From Streptomyces xantholiticus (GTDB lineage Bacteria > Actinomycetota > Actinomycetes > Streptomycetales > Streptomycetaceae), in NCBI RefSeq assembly GCF_014651015.1, contig NZ_BMWB01000011.1, positions 82,835 through 146,834 of the forward strand: a DNA stretch of 64,000 nucleotides. The letters are read 5' to 3'. The notes beneath the pieces were generated by a model, which saw only the letters and a list, made by a program, of their open reading frames with translations, did no database searches and was not told the origin of the DNA. The translations under genes and the position numbers were made by a program. Each line of letters starts with the position of its first letter. The stretch's first letter is position 1. Below are positions 36,475-45,387 of this stretch, piece after piece.

Positions 36475-36593
36475 CCGTCGGGCGTGCCGGGGCGGGTCTC
36501 GGGCACCGCACGGGGACGTTCCCCACGAGAGGCCCTGGCCGCCCTCTTCCCGATGTGCCGATTGCGGCTGCGCCGCGCTCGGCGTGACCCTGG

Positions 36594-36628
36594 CCCCGGG
36601 ACACCGCGCTCCGCGCGGTGTCCCGGGG
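36594..36628. terminator. bidirectional terminator between fumarase and esterase genes
   Basis: A perfect 15-bp stem (CCCCGGGACACCGCG and its complement) with a CTCCG loop lies between convergent genes. Confidence 0.85.
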
Positions 36629-36695
36629 GCCGCCGAACGGCTCCTTCGAAGCCCCGGTTCGCAGGGGGAGGGCGGGCGGGGAAGGCAGCCCCCGC

Positions 36696-38237
36696 CTACG
36701 CCACGCGCTGCTCCGCCGAGCCGTCGCACCGCGACAGGCGGACAGCGTCACCCGCCACCGCGGGGAACGTCACGCACAGGGACTGCGCCGACGCCGGCCG
36801 AATCGTGCCGCCGGTGCGGACGAACTGCTGGTTCGCGCCGCCGTGGCAGTTCCACACCGCCGGCTCCGCCCCCTCGCGGTACTCGCCGCCCGGGATGTCG
36901 AGGCAGCGGTCCTGGGACAGCTCGGTGTGCAGTGAGCGGCGGGTGGTGTCGTACCACCAGCCCTGGTTGCGCCCGCCGTGGCAGTCCCAGCCGATCACGG
37001 CCGTGCCGTTGCGCGTGACCGCACCCGCGACGTCGGCGCACGGGCCTGAGGCCGACGCGGCCTTCAGCGGCCGGTAGGCGTCGTCCCACGCCGCCGGGAA
37101 CAGGCGCGGCGTGCCGCTGGACGAGACGTCCGCGCAACCCGCCTCGCGCAGCGAGGAGTTGTAGATCTGCGTCAGGCAGGAGGCGAAGGCGGCGTGCCCC
37201 CGGACGTTGGGGTGGAAGGACTGCCGGACCGAGTTGGCGTCCGGCGGGAACGGGTTGGTGACGTCGATGTAGAGCCCGCGCGCCCACGGGTCGTCCATGC
37301 AGACCTCGTGGCCGTGGAAGAGGCGGGAGTTGTCGAGGAAGACGGCACCCGTGTTCCGCGCGGCCTCGCGCATGCCGCGTTCGAAGGCGGGGACCGCGCC
37401 GTCACGGGCCCAGGCGGCGTCCTCGTCGTAGCCGGTGCAGCCGCCGGGGATCTTGCCGGGGTAGCGCGGGTTGTCGCGGATGTCGGGTCCGATGGGGCCG
37501 GGGTAGCCCATGACGACCAGCTTGTAGTCGGAGTCGGAGTACCCGGCGTCGCGCATGACCGTCCGCAGGTCGCGTACGGTCGCCTCCACCTTGGGCACGA
37601 GTCCCTCTACCCTGGCCTGCCAGCCGGGCCGGTACTTGGGGGCGCAGGCCCCCTGGAAGGTGAACCAGCGGGTGACGCAGTCCGTGATGACGGGCCCGAA
37701 CTGCAGGTCGTCGTTGGCGCCGGCGACGAGCACCACCATCTTGATGCGGGTGTTGCGTGCCTTGACGGCGAGGTTGTCGCTCTGGACCAGCTCGTCGGCG
37801 TACTGCTTGCTGCCGCCGATGCGGATGTTGGCGGTGGAGGCGCCGGAGCAGGAGACGTTGTAGGTCACGTCCGCCGCGATGCCGGTGCGGTGGATGGCGG
37901 CGTCGGGCGAGCGGTGGCACCAGTTGTCGGGCCCGTTGGTGCCGGGTTCGTAAGTGCCCGTGCCCTCGCCGGAGATCTCGCTGTCGCCGAGCGAGATCAG
38001 GCCGGTCATGCGGTCGGCGAGCGGTCGCTGGGCAGGGTCGCCGTAGAGTGCGGTGGCCTCGGCAGCCCGGACCGCCTCGAGCTCGGCCGGCAGTGGTAAG
38101 GCGGTCAGGGGTACGGCCGCCGGGCCGGCGGGCTCCGCGGCGGCGGGAGCGGCCACGGCCAGGCCGCCGAGGACGGTGGCGAGGGCGGCGGCCGCGAGGG
38201 TGCGGCGGAGTCGAAGTCTGGGAACGGTGCCTTTCAT
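36696..38237 (-). CDS. secreted SGNH/GDSL esterase with C-terminal ricin-B-type lectin domain
   Basis: 513 residues. An N-terminal signal peptide ends near AAA-EPA. In the SGNH hydrolase domain the nucleophile is Ser86 (SLGDSEIS), oxyanion-hole Asn is in GANDD and catalytic His is in SFHPNVRGH. The C-terminal about 130 residues form a ricin-B beta-trefoil with QxW-like repeats (GRNQGWW, GANQQF, AEQRVA). It probably binds a polysaccharide and deacylates a lipid or carbohydrate ester. It is convergent with the class I fumarase and divergent from fumC. Confidence 0.9.
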   Translation of the reverse strand: MKGTVPRLRLRRTLAAAALATVLGGLAVAAPAAAEPAGPAAVPLTALPLPAELEAVRAAEATALYGDPAQRPLADRMTGLISLGDSEISGEGTGTYEPGTNGPDNWCHRSPDAAIHRTGIAADVTYNVSCSGASTANIRIGGSKQYADELVQSDNLAVKARNTRIKMVVLVAGANDDLQFGPVITDCVTRWFTFQGACAPKYRPGWQARVEGLVPKVEATVRDLRTVMRDAGYSDSDYKLVVMGYPGPIGPDIRDNPRYPGKIPGGCTGYDEDAAWARDGAVPAFERGMREAARNTGAVFLDNSRLFHGHEVCMDDPWARGLYIDVTNPFPPDANSVRQSFHPNVRGHAAFASCLTQIYNSSLREAGCADVSSSGTPRLFPAAWDDAYRPLKAASASGPCADVAGAVTRNGTAVIGWDCHGGRNQGWWYDTTRRSLHTELSQDRCLDIPGGEYREGAEPAVWNCHGGANQQFVRTGGTIRPASAQSLCVTFPAVAGDAVRLSRCDGSAEQRVA

Positions 38238-38343
38238 TGCGCCTCCCCGAGTTGTGGTTACTCGGGGTATTTACTGGCGGGTAGCGCAGTTGGGAATAGA
38301 CAGAACGAGACAAGTGCTCAACTTTTTCAGGAGGTACGACACG

Positions 38344-39738
38344 ATGAGCGACGCGAGCGAGTACCGGACCGAGCACGACTCCATGGGCGACGTGCGGGTC
38401 CCCGCCCACGCCAAGTGGCGGGCACAGACCCAGCGTGCGGTCGAGAACTTCCCCGTCTCCGGTCAGCACCTGGAGCGCTCGCACATCGAGGCACTCGCCC
38501 GTATCAAGGCCGCGGCCGCGCAGGTCAACGCCCAACTCGGCGTGCTCGACGAGGACATCGCCCGCGCGATCGCGCAGGCGGCGGAGGAGGTCGCGGAGGG
38601 ACGATGGGACGAGCACTTCCCGGTGGACGTCTTCCAGACCGGCTCCGGCACCTCCTCCAACATGAACACCAACGAGGTCATCGCGACCCTGGCCACCGAA
38701 CGGCTCGGCCGCGACGTCCATCCCAACGACCATGTGAACGCCTCCCAGTCGTCCAACGACGTCTTCCCCTCCTCCATCCACATCGCGGCGACCGCGGCCC
38801 TCATGCGCGACCTGATCCCCGCACTGGACCACCTGGCCTCCTCGCTGGAGCGCAAGGCCACCGAGTTCGCGGCGGTGGTGAAGGCCGGCCGTACGCATCT
38901 GATGGACGCCACCCCCGTCACCCTGGGCCAGGAGTTCGGCGGGTACGCGGCGCAGATCCGTTACGGGATCGAGCGGTTGAAGGTCTCGCTGCCGCGCCTC
39001 GCCGAACTGCCCCTGGGTGGCACGGCCGTGGGCACCGGCATCAACACGCCGCCCGGGTTCTCCGCCGCCGTCATCGCCGAGGTGGCCCGCGCGACCGGAC
39101 TGCCGCTGACGGAGGCCCGCGACCACTTCGAGGCGCAGGGCGCACGCGACGGGCTGGTGGAGACGTCCGGCCAGCTCCGTACGGTCGCGGTCTCGCTCAC
39201 AAAGATCTGCAACGATCTTCGCTGGATGGCCTCCGGACCGCGCACCGGTCTCGCCGAGATCGCCCTCCCCGACCTCCAGCCCGGCTCGTCGATCATGCCG
39301 GGCAAGGTGAACCCGGTGATCCCCGAGGCGGTGCTGATGGTCACCGCCCAGGTCACCGGCAACGACGCCACCGTCGCGGCGGCCGGCGCGGCCGGGAACT
39401 TCGAACTCAACGTCATGCTCCCGGTGATCGCCAAGAACCTGCTGGAATCGGTCAGGCTGCTGGCCAATGCCTCGCGGCTGCTGGCGGACCGCACCGTCGA
39501 CGGCATCACCGCCGATGCCGAACGGGCCCGTGAGTACGCGGAGTCCTCCCCCTCGGTCGTCACCCCCCTCAACAAGTACATCGGGTACGAGGAGGCGGCG
39601 AAGGTCGCCAAGAAGTCGCTCGCCCAGCGCCGGACCATCCGCGAAGTGGTGCTCGAGTCGGGCTATGTGGAGCGCGGGGAGCTGACCCTGGAGCAGCTGG
39701 ACGAGGCGCTCGACGTGCTGCGCATGACCCACCCCTGA
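38344..39738 (+). CDS. fumC: class II fumarate hydratase
   Basis: 464 residues. The fumarase/aspartase superfamily signature GSSIMPGKVNP, TGSGTSSNMNTNEV and HVNASQSSNDVFPS are all present. It is an iron-independent homotetrameric enzyme and so a backup to the Fe-S class I fumarase nearby. AGGAGG 9 nt before the ATG gives a strong ribosome-binding site, unlike most of its neighbours. Confidence 0.96.
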   Translation: MSDASEYRTEHDSMGDVRVPAHAKWRAQTQRAVENFPVSGQHLERSHIEALARIKAAAAQVNAQLGVLDEDIARAIAQAAEEVAEGRWDEHFPVDVFQTGSGTSSNMNTNEVIATLATERLGRDVHPNDHVNASQSSNDVFPSSIHIAATAALMRDLIPALDHLASSLERKATEFAAVVKAGRTHLMDATPVTLGQEFGGYAAQIRYGIERLKVSLPRLAELPLGGTAVGTGINTPPGFSAAVIAEVARATGLPLTEARDHFEAQGARDGLVETSGQLRTVAVSLTKICNDLRWMASGPRTGLAEIALPDLQPGSSIMPGKVNPVIPEAVLMVTAQVTGNDATVAAAGAAGNFELNVMLPVIAKNLLESVRLLANASRLLADRTVDGITADAERAREYAESSPSVVTPLNKYIGYEEAAKVAKKSLAQRRTIREVVLESGYVERGELTLEQLDEALDVLRMTHP

Positions 39739-39808
39739 GGCCGGATCCGTGACACGGCCGGTGACACGTGTCGCAGCGTGGATCCCGGCGAACTCCTAAG
39801 ATCTGCTC

Positions 39809-40540
39809 ATGACAGGCACGGGAGGCCCGGCACGCGACACGGGCAGGACGGACCAGCGCAGGACGGACCCGGAACGCAGGGCACTTTGGGAGCCCGGGGA
39901 CCACATCCTCTGGCGCTACCGCGGCCATGCGCCGGCTCCGGCGGGCGGCGCTGCCTTCCACATCTGCCGGCCCGTGACGGTCGTCCAGGACACGGACGAA
40001 CTGCTCGCCGTGTGGATGGCCCCCGGCACCGAATGCGTGAAGCCGCAGCTCGCCGACGGCACGCCGGTCCACGAGGAGCCACTGGCCACCCGCTACACCG
40101 CACCGCGCACCACCACCCGCGCCCGCTGGACCGGCAACGGCGTGCTGAAGTTGGCCCAGCCCGGCCTGCCCTGGTCGGTGTGGCTCTTCTGGGAGCACGG
40201 CTGGCAGTTCCGCAGCTGGTACGTCAACCTCGAGGAGCCGCGCACCCGCTGGTCGGGCGGCGTCGACTCGGAGGATCATTTCCTCGACATCTCCGTCTAC
40301 CCGGACCGCAGTTGGCTGTGGCGGGACGAGGACGAGTTCGACCAGGCGCAGCGGGTCGGCCTGATGGACGCGCGGACCGCGCGGGCCGTGCAGGAGGCGG
40401 GCCGGGCGGCGGTCGAGGTGATCCGCTCCTGGGGCGCGCCGTTCTGTGACGGCTGGGAGCACTGGCGACCGGACCCGGGCTGGCGGGTACCGGTCCTGCC
40501 GGCCGACTGGGACCGCCTTCCGGGGCGTCAGGCGGCCTGA
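39809..40540 (+). CDS. DUF402 domain protein
   Basis: 243 residues. The DUF402 beta-barrel core is WSVWLFWEHGWQFRSWYVNLEEP and DISVYPDRSWLWRDEDEFDQA (shortened cores SWYVNLEEP and WLWRDEDEFDQA). The family includes bacterial nucleoside di-/triphosphate phosphatases, but the substrate here is unknown. TAAGAT 6 nt before the ATG and no ribosome-binding site point to a leaderless transcript. Confidence 0.87.
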   Translation: MTGTGGPARDTGRTDQRRTDPERRALWEPGDHILWRYRGHAPAPAGGAAFHICRPVTVVQDTDELLAVWMAPGTECVKPQLADGTPVHEEPLATRYTAPRTTTRARWTGNGVLKLAQPGLPWSVWLFWEHGWQFRSWYVNLEEPRTRWSGGVDSEDHFLDISVYPDRSWLWRDEDEFDQAQRVGLMDARTARAVQEAGRAAVEVIRSWGAPFCDGWEHWRPDPGWRVPVLPADWDRLPGRQAA

Positions 40541-40770
40541 TTCGAGCTCCGTGGCCGGTTCCGGACGGGATTACGCTCCCGCTTGTACGACCTCGTGAGA
40601 CTCTTGATGCGCCCCCTGGGGTCAAACGTAGGATCGTCGTCCGCAAGGCTGCGCCGTACGAGGGAGCAGGAGCAGAGGGCCCTGACCGCAAGTCATCGAC
40701 CAGTCACAGAGCGTCCAGTCACCCAGCATCTCGGACGAGACACGAGTCAGTCACAACAGGGGGTTGAGCT

Positions 40771-40878
40771 GTGCCGGAAGCCCGCCACCCTGTCGACGTC
40801 ACCCCCAGAGCGGGTATACCGCCCCTCGAGGCGATTGCATCGCACAACCGGCCCGGATGGACGGAATCCCACGCGTGA
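40771..40878 (+). CDS. 35-residue small ORF overlapping the start of the SpoIIE phosphatase gene
   Basis: GTG-initiated, 35 codons, reading PEARHPVDVTPRAG then IPPLEAIASHNRPGWTESHA. A ribosome-binding site (AGGGGG, about 9 nt upstream) precedes it. Its TGA overlaps the GTG of the phosphatase gene (GTGA at 40875-40878), so translation is probably coupled. Codon third positions are mostly G/C. It may be a regulatory leader, or a real small partner protein; no family is recognised. Confidence 0.55.
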   Translation: MPEARHPVDVTPRAGIPPLEAIASHNRPGWTESHA

Positions 40879-42773
40879 CGGAGCATCCCACCTCCCACGA
40901 AGGCCGGCAGCCGCTCGCTGCCCGGCCCCAGGAACGCACCCGGCCGCGGGCGCAGGCGGCCGGGGCCTCTCCCGCGCCCGCCGGGCCGCCGCCGAAGCCT
41001 CAGCCGCAGACTCAGCCCCAGGTGCACGCAGCTCAGTTGCAGGCCCAGGACATCGCGGGAACGGCGAGACGCGAGGGCGACCGGCTGCGGTTCGTGGGAG
41101 CGGCGACGCGGCGGATCGCTCGCGGCATCGACCTCGACGAGATCGTCCTCGGCCTGTGCCGGGCCACGGTGCCGACCTTCTCGGACGCGATCCTCGTCTA
41201 TCTCCGTGACCCGCTGCCGGTGGGCGACGAGCGGCCGATCTCCCCGTTCGTGCTGCGCCTGCGCCGTACCGACAGGCTGCGTCTGAACGCGGACGACGCG
41301 GACCAGGGCGTCGCCGGTGCCATGCCGCTGCTGGAGGCGGGGATCGACCCCGTACCGGCCCCCGAGCTGTGCGAGGTCCGCTCCGGGGGGGCACTGTCCG
41401 AGGTGCTGCGCGGGGTGCGGCCGGTCTTCGGCGACTCCGCCGCGGCCCGCGCTGCCCTGCCCGAGCTGCTCGGCGACGGCCGTTCCGTGCCGACCGGCCA
41501 CCGCGCGATACTCGCCCCGCTGCGCGGCCGCCGCCGGGTGATCGGCGCCGCGGTCTTCCTGCGCCGCCCCGACCGGCCCGCCTTCGAGCCGAACGACCTG
41601 CTGGTCGCGGCCCAGCTGGCGACCCACACGGCGCTCGGCATCGACAAGGCGGTGCTGTACGGCCGCGAGGCGTACATCGCCGACGAGCTGCAGCGCACGA
41701 TGCTGCCCGACTCCCTGCCCCAACCGACCGGTGTACGGCTCGCCTCCCGCTACCTTCCGGCGGCGGAGACGGCCCGCGTGGGCGGCGACTGGTACGACGC
41801 GATCCCGCTGCCCGGCAGCCGGGTCGCTCTGGTGGTCGGCGACGTCATGGGCCACTCCATGACCTCCGCCGCGATCATGGGCCAGCTGCGGACCACGGCC
41901 CAGACGCTGGCCGGCCTGGACCTGCCGCCGCAGGAGGTGCTGCACCACCTGGACGAGCAGGCCCAACGGCTCGGCACCGACCGCATGGCCACCTGCCTGT
42001 ACGCGGTCTACGACCCGGTCTCGCACCGGATCACCATCGCCAACGCGGGACACCCGCCGCCCATCCTGCTGCACCTGGGCGGGCGGGCCGAGGTGCTGCG
42101 GGTGCCCCCCGGCGCGCCCATCGGCGTCGGCGGCGTCGACTTCGAGGCCGTGGAGCTGGACGCCCCGGCCGGAGCGACGCTGCTGCTCTACACCGACGGA
42201 CTGGTCGAGTCACGGCTGCGCGACGTGTGGACGGGCATCGAGCAGCTCCGTGAGCGGCTCGCCGACACCGCGCAGCTCACCGGCCCGGACCACTCGCCGC
42301 CGCTGGAGGCCCTCTGCGACGACGTGCTCGACATGCTGGGCCCCGGCGACCGCGACGACGACATCGCGCTGCTCGCGGCCCGCTTCGACGGGATCGCGCC
42401 GAGCGACGTCGCCTACTGGTTCCTGGAGCCGGAGGACGCGGCGCCGGGCCGCGCCCGCCGCCTCGCCCGCCGGGCCCTGGCCCGCTGGGGCCTCGAGGAG
42501 CTGTCCGACTCGGTGGAACTTCTGGTCAGCGAGGTCGTCACCAACGCCGTGCGGTACGCGGAGCGGCCGGTGACACTGCGGCTGCTGCGCACCGATGTGC
42601 TGCGCTGCGAGGTCGGCGACGATTCACCGCAGCTGCCCAGGCAGCGGCGGGCGCGGGACACGGACGAGGGCGGCCGCGGCCTGTTCCTGGTGAACCGCCT
42701 CGCCCGGCGATGGGGCGCGACACGGCTGTCCACGGGCAAGGTCGTCTGGTTCGAGCTGCCGGCCCGCGCGTAG
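40875..42773 (+). CDS. GAF - SpoIIE/PP2C phosphatase - HATPase regulator
   Basis: About 632 residues. A Pro/Gln-rich N-terminus precedes a GAF-like sensor (about 75-245), a PP2C/SpoIIE phosphatase domain (about 265-465: VGGDWYDAIPL, VVGDVMGHS, YTDGLVESR, DDDIALLAAR) and an RsbW-like HATPase_c (about 500-632: SEVVTNAVRYA, EGGRGLFLVNRLA). Such proteins act on anti-anti-sigma and sigma partners in Streptomyces. The GTG at 40875 is chosen because it overlaps the small upstream ORF and has GGACGGAA 8 nt before it; ATG at 40857 is an alternative. Confidence 0.9.
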   Translation: MTEHPTSHEGRQPLAARPQERTRPRAQAAGASPAPAGPPPKPQPQTQPQVHAAQLQAQDIAGTARREGDRLRFVGAATRRIARGIDLDEIVLGLCRATVPTFSDAILVYLRDPLPVGDERPISPFVLRLRRTDRLRLNADDADQGVAGAMPLLEAGIDPVPAPELCEVRSGGALSEVLRGVRPVFGDSAAARAALPELLGDGRSVPTGHRAILAPLRGRRRVIGAAVFLRRPDRPAFEPNDLLVAAQLATHTALGIDKAVLYGREAYIADELQRTMLPDSLPQPTGVRLASRYLPAAETARVGGDWYDAIPLPGSRVALVVGDVMGHSMTSAAIMGQLRTTAQTLAGLDLPPQEVLHHLDEQAQRLGTDRMATCLYAVYDPVSHRITIANAGHPPPILLHLGGRAEVLRVPPGAPIGVGGVDFEAVELDAPAGATLLLYTDGLVESRLRDVWTGIEQLRERLADTAQLTGPDHSPPLEALCDDVLDMLGPGDRDDDIALLAARFDGIAPSDVAYWFLEPEDAAPGRARRLARRALARWGLEELSDSVELLVSEVVTNAVRYAERPVTLRLLRTDVLRCEVGDDSPQLPRQRRARDTDEGGRGLFLVNRLARRWGATRLSTGKVVWFELPARA

Positions 42774-42842
42774 GCGGCCACCCGCAGGGCGATCCACCGT
42801 GGTGTCGCCGAGGCCGGTGAAGGTCAACGGCGGCCGACTCCG

Positions 42843-42892
42843 CACACGGCGGCGCCCGCACCCAGGTCCTCGGGTGCGGGCGCCGCCGTGTG
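42843..42892. terminator. bidirectional terminator with 21-bp stem
   Basis: A perfect 21-bp stem (left arm 42843-42863, right arm 42872-42892) with an 8-nt loop lies between the convergent phosphatase and penicillin-binding-protein genes. It is one of the longest perfect stems in the window. Confidence 0.88.
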
Positions 42893-42907
42893 TGTCCTGA
42901 CGGCCGC

Positions 42908-45151
42908 TCAGGGATTCAGCGGGCGGCGTTCCTCGTCCCGGTTCGCTTCGTCCTCGCCGTCGCCCGTCTCGACCGGCGGGGTGAAGGTCCCCGTCGGCGG
43001 TGTCAAGGTCGGCGTGATCGGCGCCTCGTCCGTCGGGGCCGGGTCCCCGGTCCCGGTGTCCGTCGGCGTCGGGTCCGGGTCCTCGCTCTCGGTGCCGGTG
43101 TCCGTCGGCGTCGGGTCCGGGTCCTCGCTCTCGGTCCCGGTGTCCGTCGGCGTCGGGTCCGGGTCGGGGGCGGCGATCTCCGCCACGTCCAGGTCGAACT
43201 CGGCGTCGGAGCCGCCGTTCAGCGCGCCCACCGTGTAGTCGGCCCAGATCCTGGCGGGGAAGCCTCCACCGTTGGCGCGGCCGGCCTCGGCCGTGCCGGT
43301 GAGGGAGACCTGGCCACCGCCGTCCTTGGGCGACTCACCGAACAGAGCGACCACGGTGGTGAGTTCGGGGGTGAAGCCCGCGAACCAGGCGGACCGGTTC
43401 TTCTCCGAGGTGCCGGTCTTGCCGGCCGCCTCGTAGGCACTCGACTTCGCCGCGATGCCGGAGCCGTTCTTCACCACGCCCGTGAGGCCAGCGGTCACGG
43501 TGTCGGCCGTCTCGCGGCTGATCACCTGGCTGCCGATCGGGTCCTGGACCTCGAACTCCCGGTCCTTGTGCTCGGCCTTCGCGACGATCGTCGGAGTGAC
43601 CTTCTTGCCGTGGTTGTCGAGGGTGGCGTAGACACCGGCCATGTCCCATGTGGAGGCGCCCATGGTGCCCAGTGCGATCGCGGGGCGCTCCGGGAAGTTG
43701 ACGTCGGGGACGCCCAATTCGAGCGCTGTCTCCTTCACCTCGTCCAGACCGACGTCGACGGCCATCTGCGCGAACGCGGAGTTGATGGACCGGTTGAGCG
43801 ACGTCTGCACGGTGACGGGGCCATAGCTCTTGTCGAGGTCGTTCTGCGGCGCGAAGGAGGTGTCACTGCCTTCGACCGGGCGCTTGCTGGTGCCGTCGTA
43901 CATCGTGTTGAGGCCGATCGGGTCGCCGTCCTGCGTCTCGGACTCGTTCTCCAGGGCGGAGGCGAACACCACGGGCTTGAAGGTCGAGGCGGGCTGGTAG
44001 TCGCGACGGGTGGCGTTGGAGAGCCAGTGCTCCGTGGCGTCGACCCCGCCGTACAGCGCCACGACCTTCCCCGACTCCGGGTCGACGGAGGTGGCGCCGG
44101 CCTGCACGGTGGCGTCGACCTTGCTGCCCTTGCGGTCGAGCTCGTCCTCCAACTGCTCCTGGACCGCCCTCTCCAGTTCCTTCTGGCGCTTGGAGTCGAT
44201 GTTCAGGGTGAACGTCCAGCCGCCGGCGTCGATGTCCGCCTCGTCGAGCCCCTGGCGTATCAGTTCCTTCTTGGCGGCGTCGACGATGTACCCGACCTGG
44301 CCGCCGAGGCCGAACGCAGCCTTCGGCGCCTTGGGAACGGGGAACTTCAGCCCGTCGCGGGTGCTCTTGTCGAGCCAGTTCTCCTCGACCATGTTGTTCA
44401 GCACGTAGTTCCAGCGGTTGGTCACCGCCTCCTTGGTCTCGTCGGAGGCGACCGCCCAGTCGAAGCGGCTGGGGGCCTGGACGAGCGACGCGAGGTAGGC
44501 GCCCTGGGAGACGTTCAGCTGCTCGGCGTCGACGCCGTAGTACGCCTGGGCGGCGGCCTGGATGCCGTACGCGTTGCGACCGAAGTAACTGGTGTTGAGG
44601 TAACCGGCGAGGATCTCGCTCTTCTCCTTGTTCCGGTCCACCTTCAGCGAGATCACCAGCTCCTTGAGCTTGCGGGTGACCGTCCGGTCCTGGGTCAGGT
44701 AGTAGTTCTTGACGTACTGCTGGGTGATCGTCGAGCCACCCTGCTTGCCCTGACCGGTGACGGTGTTCTTCAGGCCGCGAACCGTGCCCTTGATGTCGAC
44801 GCCGGAGTCCTCGAAGAAGGTCTTGTTCTCGGCGGCGACGAAGGCGTACTGGACCTCCTTGGGGATCTTGGACAGGCCGACGATCTCGCGGTTGACCTCG
44901 CCGGTCCGGGCGAGGATCTTGCCGTCGCTGTCCTTGTAGACGTTGCTCTGCAGCTTCGCGTGCGCGTTCGCCTCGGGGACCGGGACGAGCATGTAGGCCA
45001 CGAAGAACGCGCCCATCGCCAGCAGGCACAGGCCGAAGAACGTGCCGAGGATCTTCCTGAAGGTGAAGAAGCGGCGTATGCCCGAGGGCCCGGATTTCTT
45101 CGCCCGGCGCGCACCGCGCTGCCGGGCCTGTCGCGCTTCCGCTCGGCCCAT
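42908..45151 (-). CDS. bifunctional class A penicillin-binding protein
   Basis: 747 residues: a basic cytoplasmic tail, one membrane helix (about 33-56), a GT51 glycosyltransferase (catalytic Glu in AENKTFFEDSG, GGSTITQQYVKN) and a transpeptidase (SxxK in ASTFK, SIN, KTGTS). It polymerises and crosslinks peptidoglycan. The C-terminus is a Pro/Thr/Asp-rich tail with three repeats. It is divergent from the SPFH operon across 236 bp. Confidence 0.95.
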   Translation of the reverse strand: MGRAEARQARQRGARRAKKSGPSGIRRFFTFRKILGTFFGLCLLAMGAFFVAYMLVPVPEANAHAKLQSNVYKDSDGKILARTGEVNREIVGLSKIPKEVQYAFVAAENKTFFEDSGVDIKGTVRGLKNTVTGQGKQGGSTITQQYVKNYYLTQDRTVTRKLKELVISLKVDRNKEKSEILAGYLNTSYFGRNAYGIQAAAQAYYGVDAEQLNVSQGAYLASLVQAPSRFDWAVASDETKEAVTNRWNYVLNNMVEENWLDKSTRDGLKFPVPKAPKAAFGLGGQVGYIVDAAKKELIRQGLDEADIDAGGWTFTLNIDSKRQKELERAVQEQLEDELDRKGSKVDATVQAGATSVDPESGKVVALYGGVDATEHWLSNATRRDYQPASTFKPVVFASALENESETQDGDPIGLNTMYDGTSKRPVEGSDTSFAPQNDLDKSYGPVTVQTSLNRSINSAFAQMAVDVGLDEVKETALELGVPDVNFPERPAIALGTMGASTWDMAGVYATLDNHGKKVTPTIVAKAEHKDREFEVQDPIGSQVISRETADTVTAGLTGVVKNGSGIAAKSSAYEAAGKTGTSEKNRSAWFAGFTPELTTVVALFGESPKDGGGQVSLTGTAEAGRANGGGFPARIWADYTVGALNGGSDAEFDLDVAEIAAPDPDPTPTDTGTESEDPDPTPTDTGTESEDPDPTPTDTGTGDPAPTDEAPITPTLTPPTGTFTPPVETGDGEDEANRDEERRPLNP
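43053..43167 (-). repeat. 42-bp tandem repeat encoding the C-terminal tail of the penicillin-binding protein
   Basis: Two full copies and one partial copy of a 42-bp unit begin at 43053, 43095 and 43137, encoding PDPTPTDTGTESED repeats. Near-identity at DNA level implies recent expansion by slippage or unequal exchange. The tail probably spans or binds the cell wall. Confidence 0.85.
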
Positions 45152-45327
45152 CGCTTCGTCGCTCCGCTCTGTCGGCTGTGGGTGTCTGTCCGGAATCAGC
45201 TCAGAAAGTTAACACCGGTCATGCAGACAAAGAGGCATCGATCCGCCCTTTTCCGGACGTGAGAATCAGCACCTCGTGTCATGGGAACCGACTCACGAAC
45301 GGCACACAGGGTTGCCACATACGATAA

Positions 45328-45339
45328 AGTGATATCACT
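45328..45339. promoter_or_regulatory. AGTGATATCACT palindrome before the SPFH-RHH operon
   Basis: A perfect 12-bp palindrome in an AT-rich stretch lies 49 bp before the SPFH start. It can be read as two inverted WATCACW heptads, the target type of omega/RHH repressors. An RHH protein is encoded in the same operon. Confidence 0.55.
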
Positions 45340-45387
45340 CTGCTAGGGACCCGCAGAGGCGTACGAGACACAGAAACGGGGATGTCC

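Noticed and set aside
43053..43167. A CRISPR-like array
   Set aside because: The repeats are contiguous without spacers and are in frame within the penicillin-binding protein.
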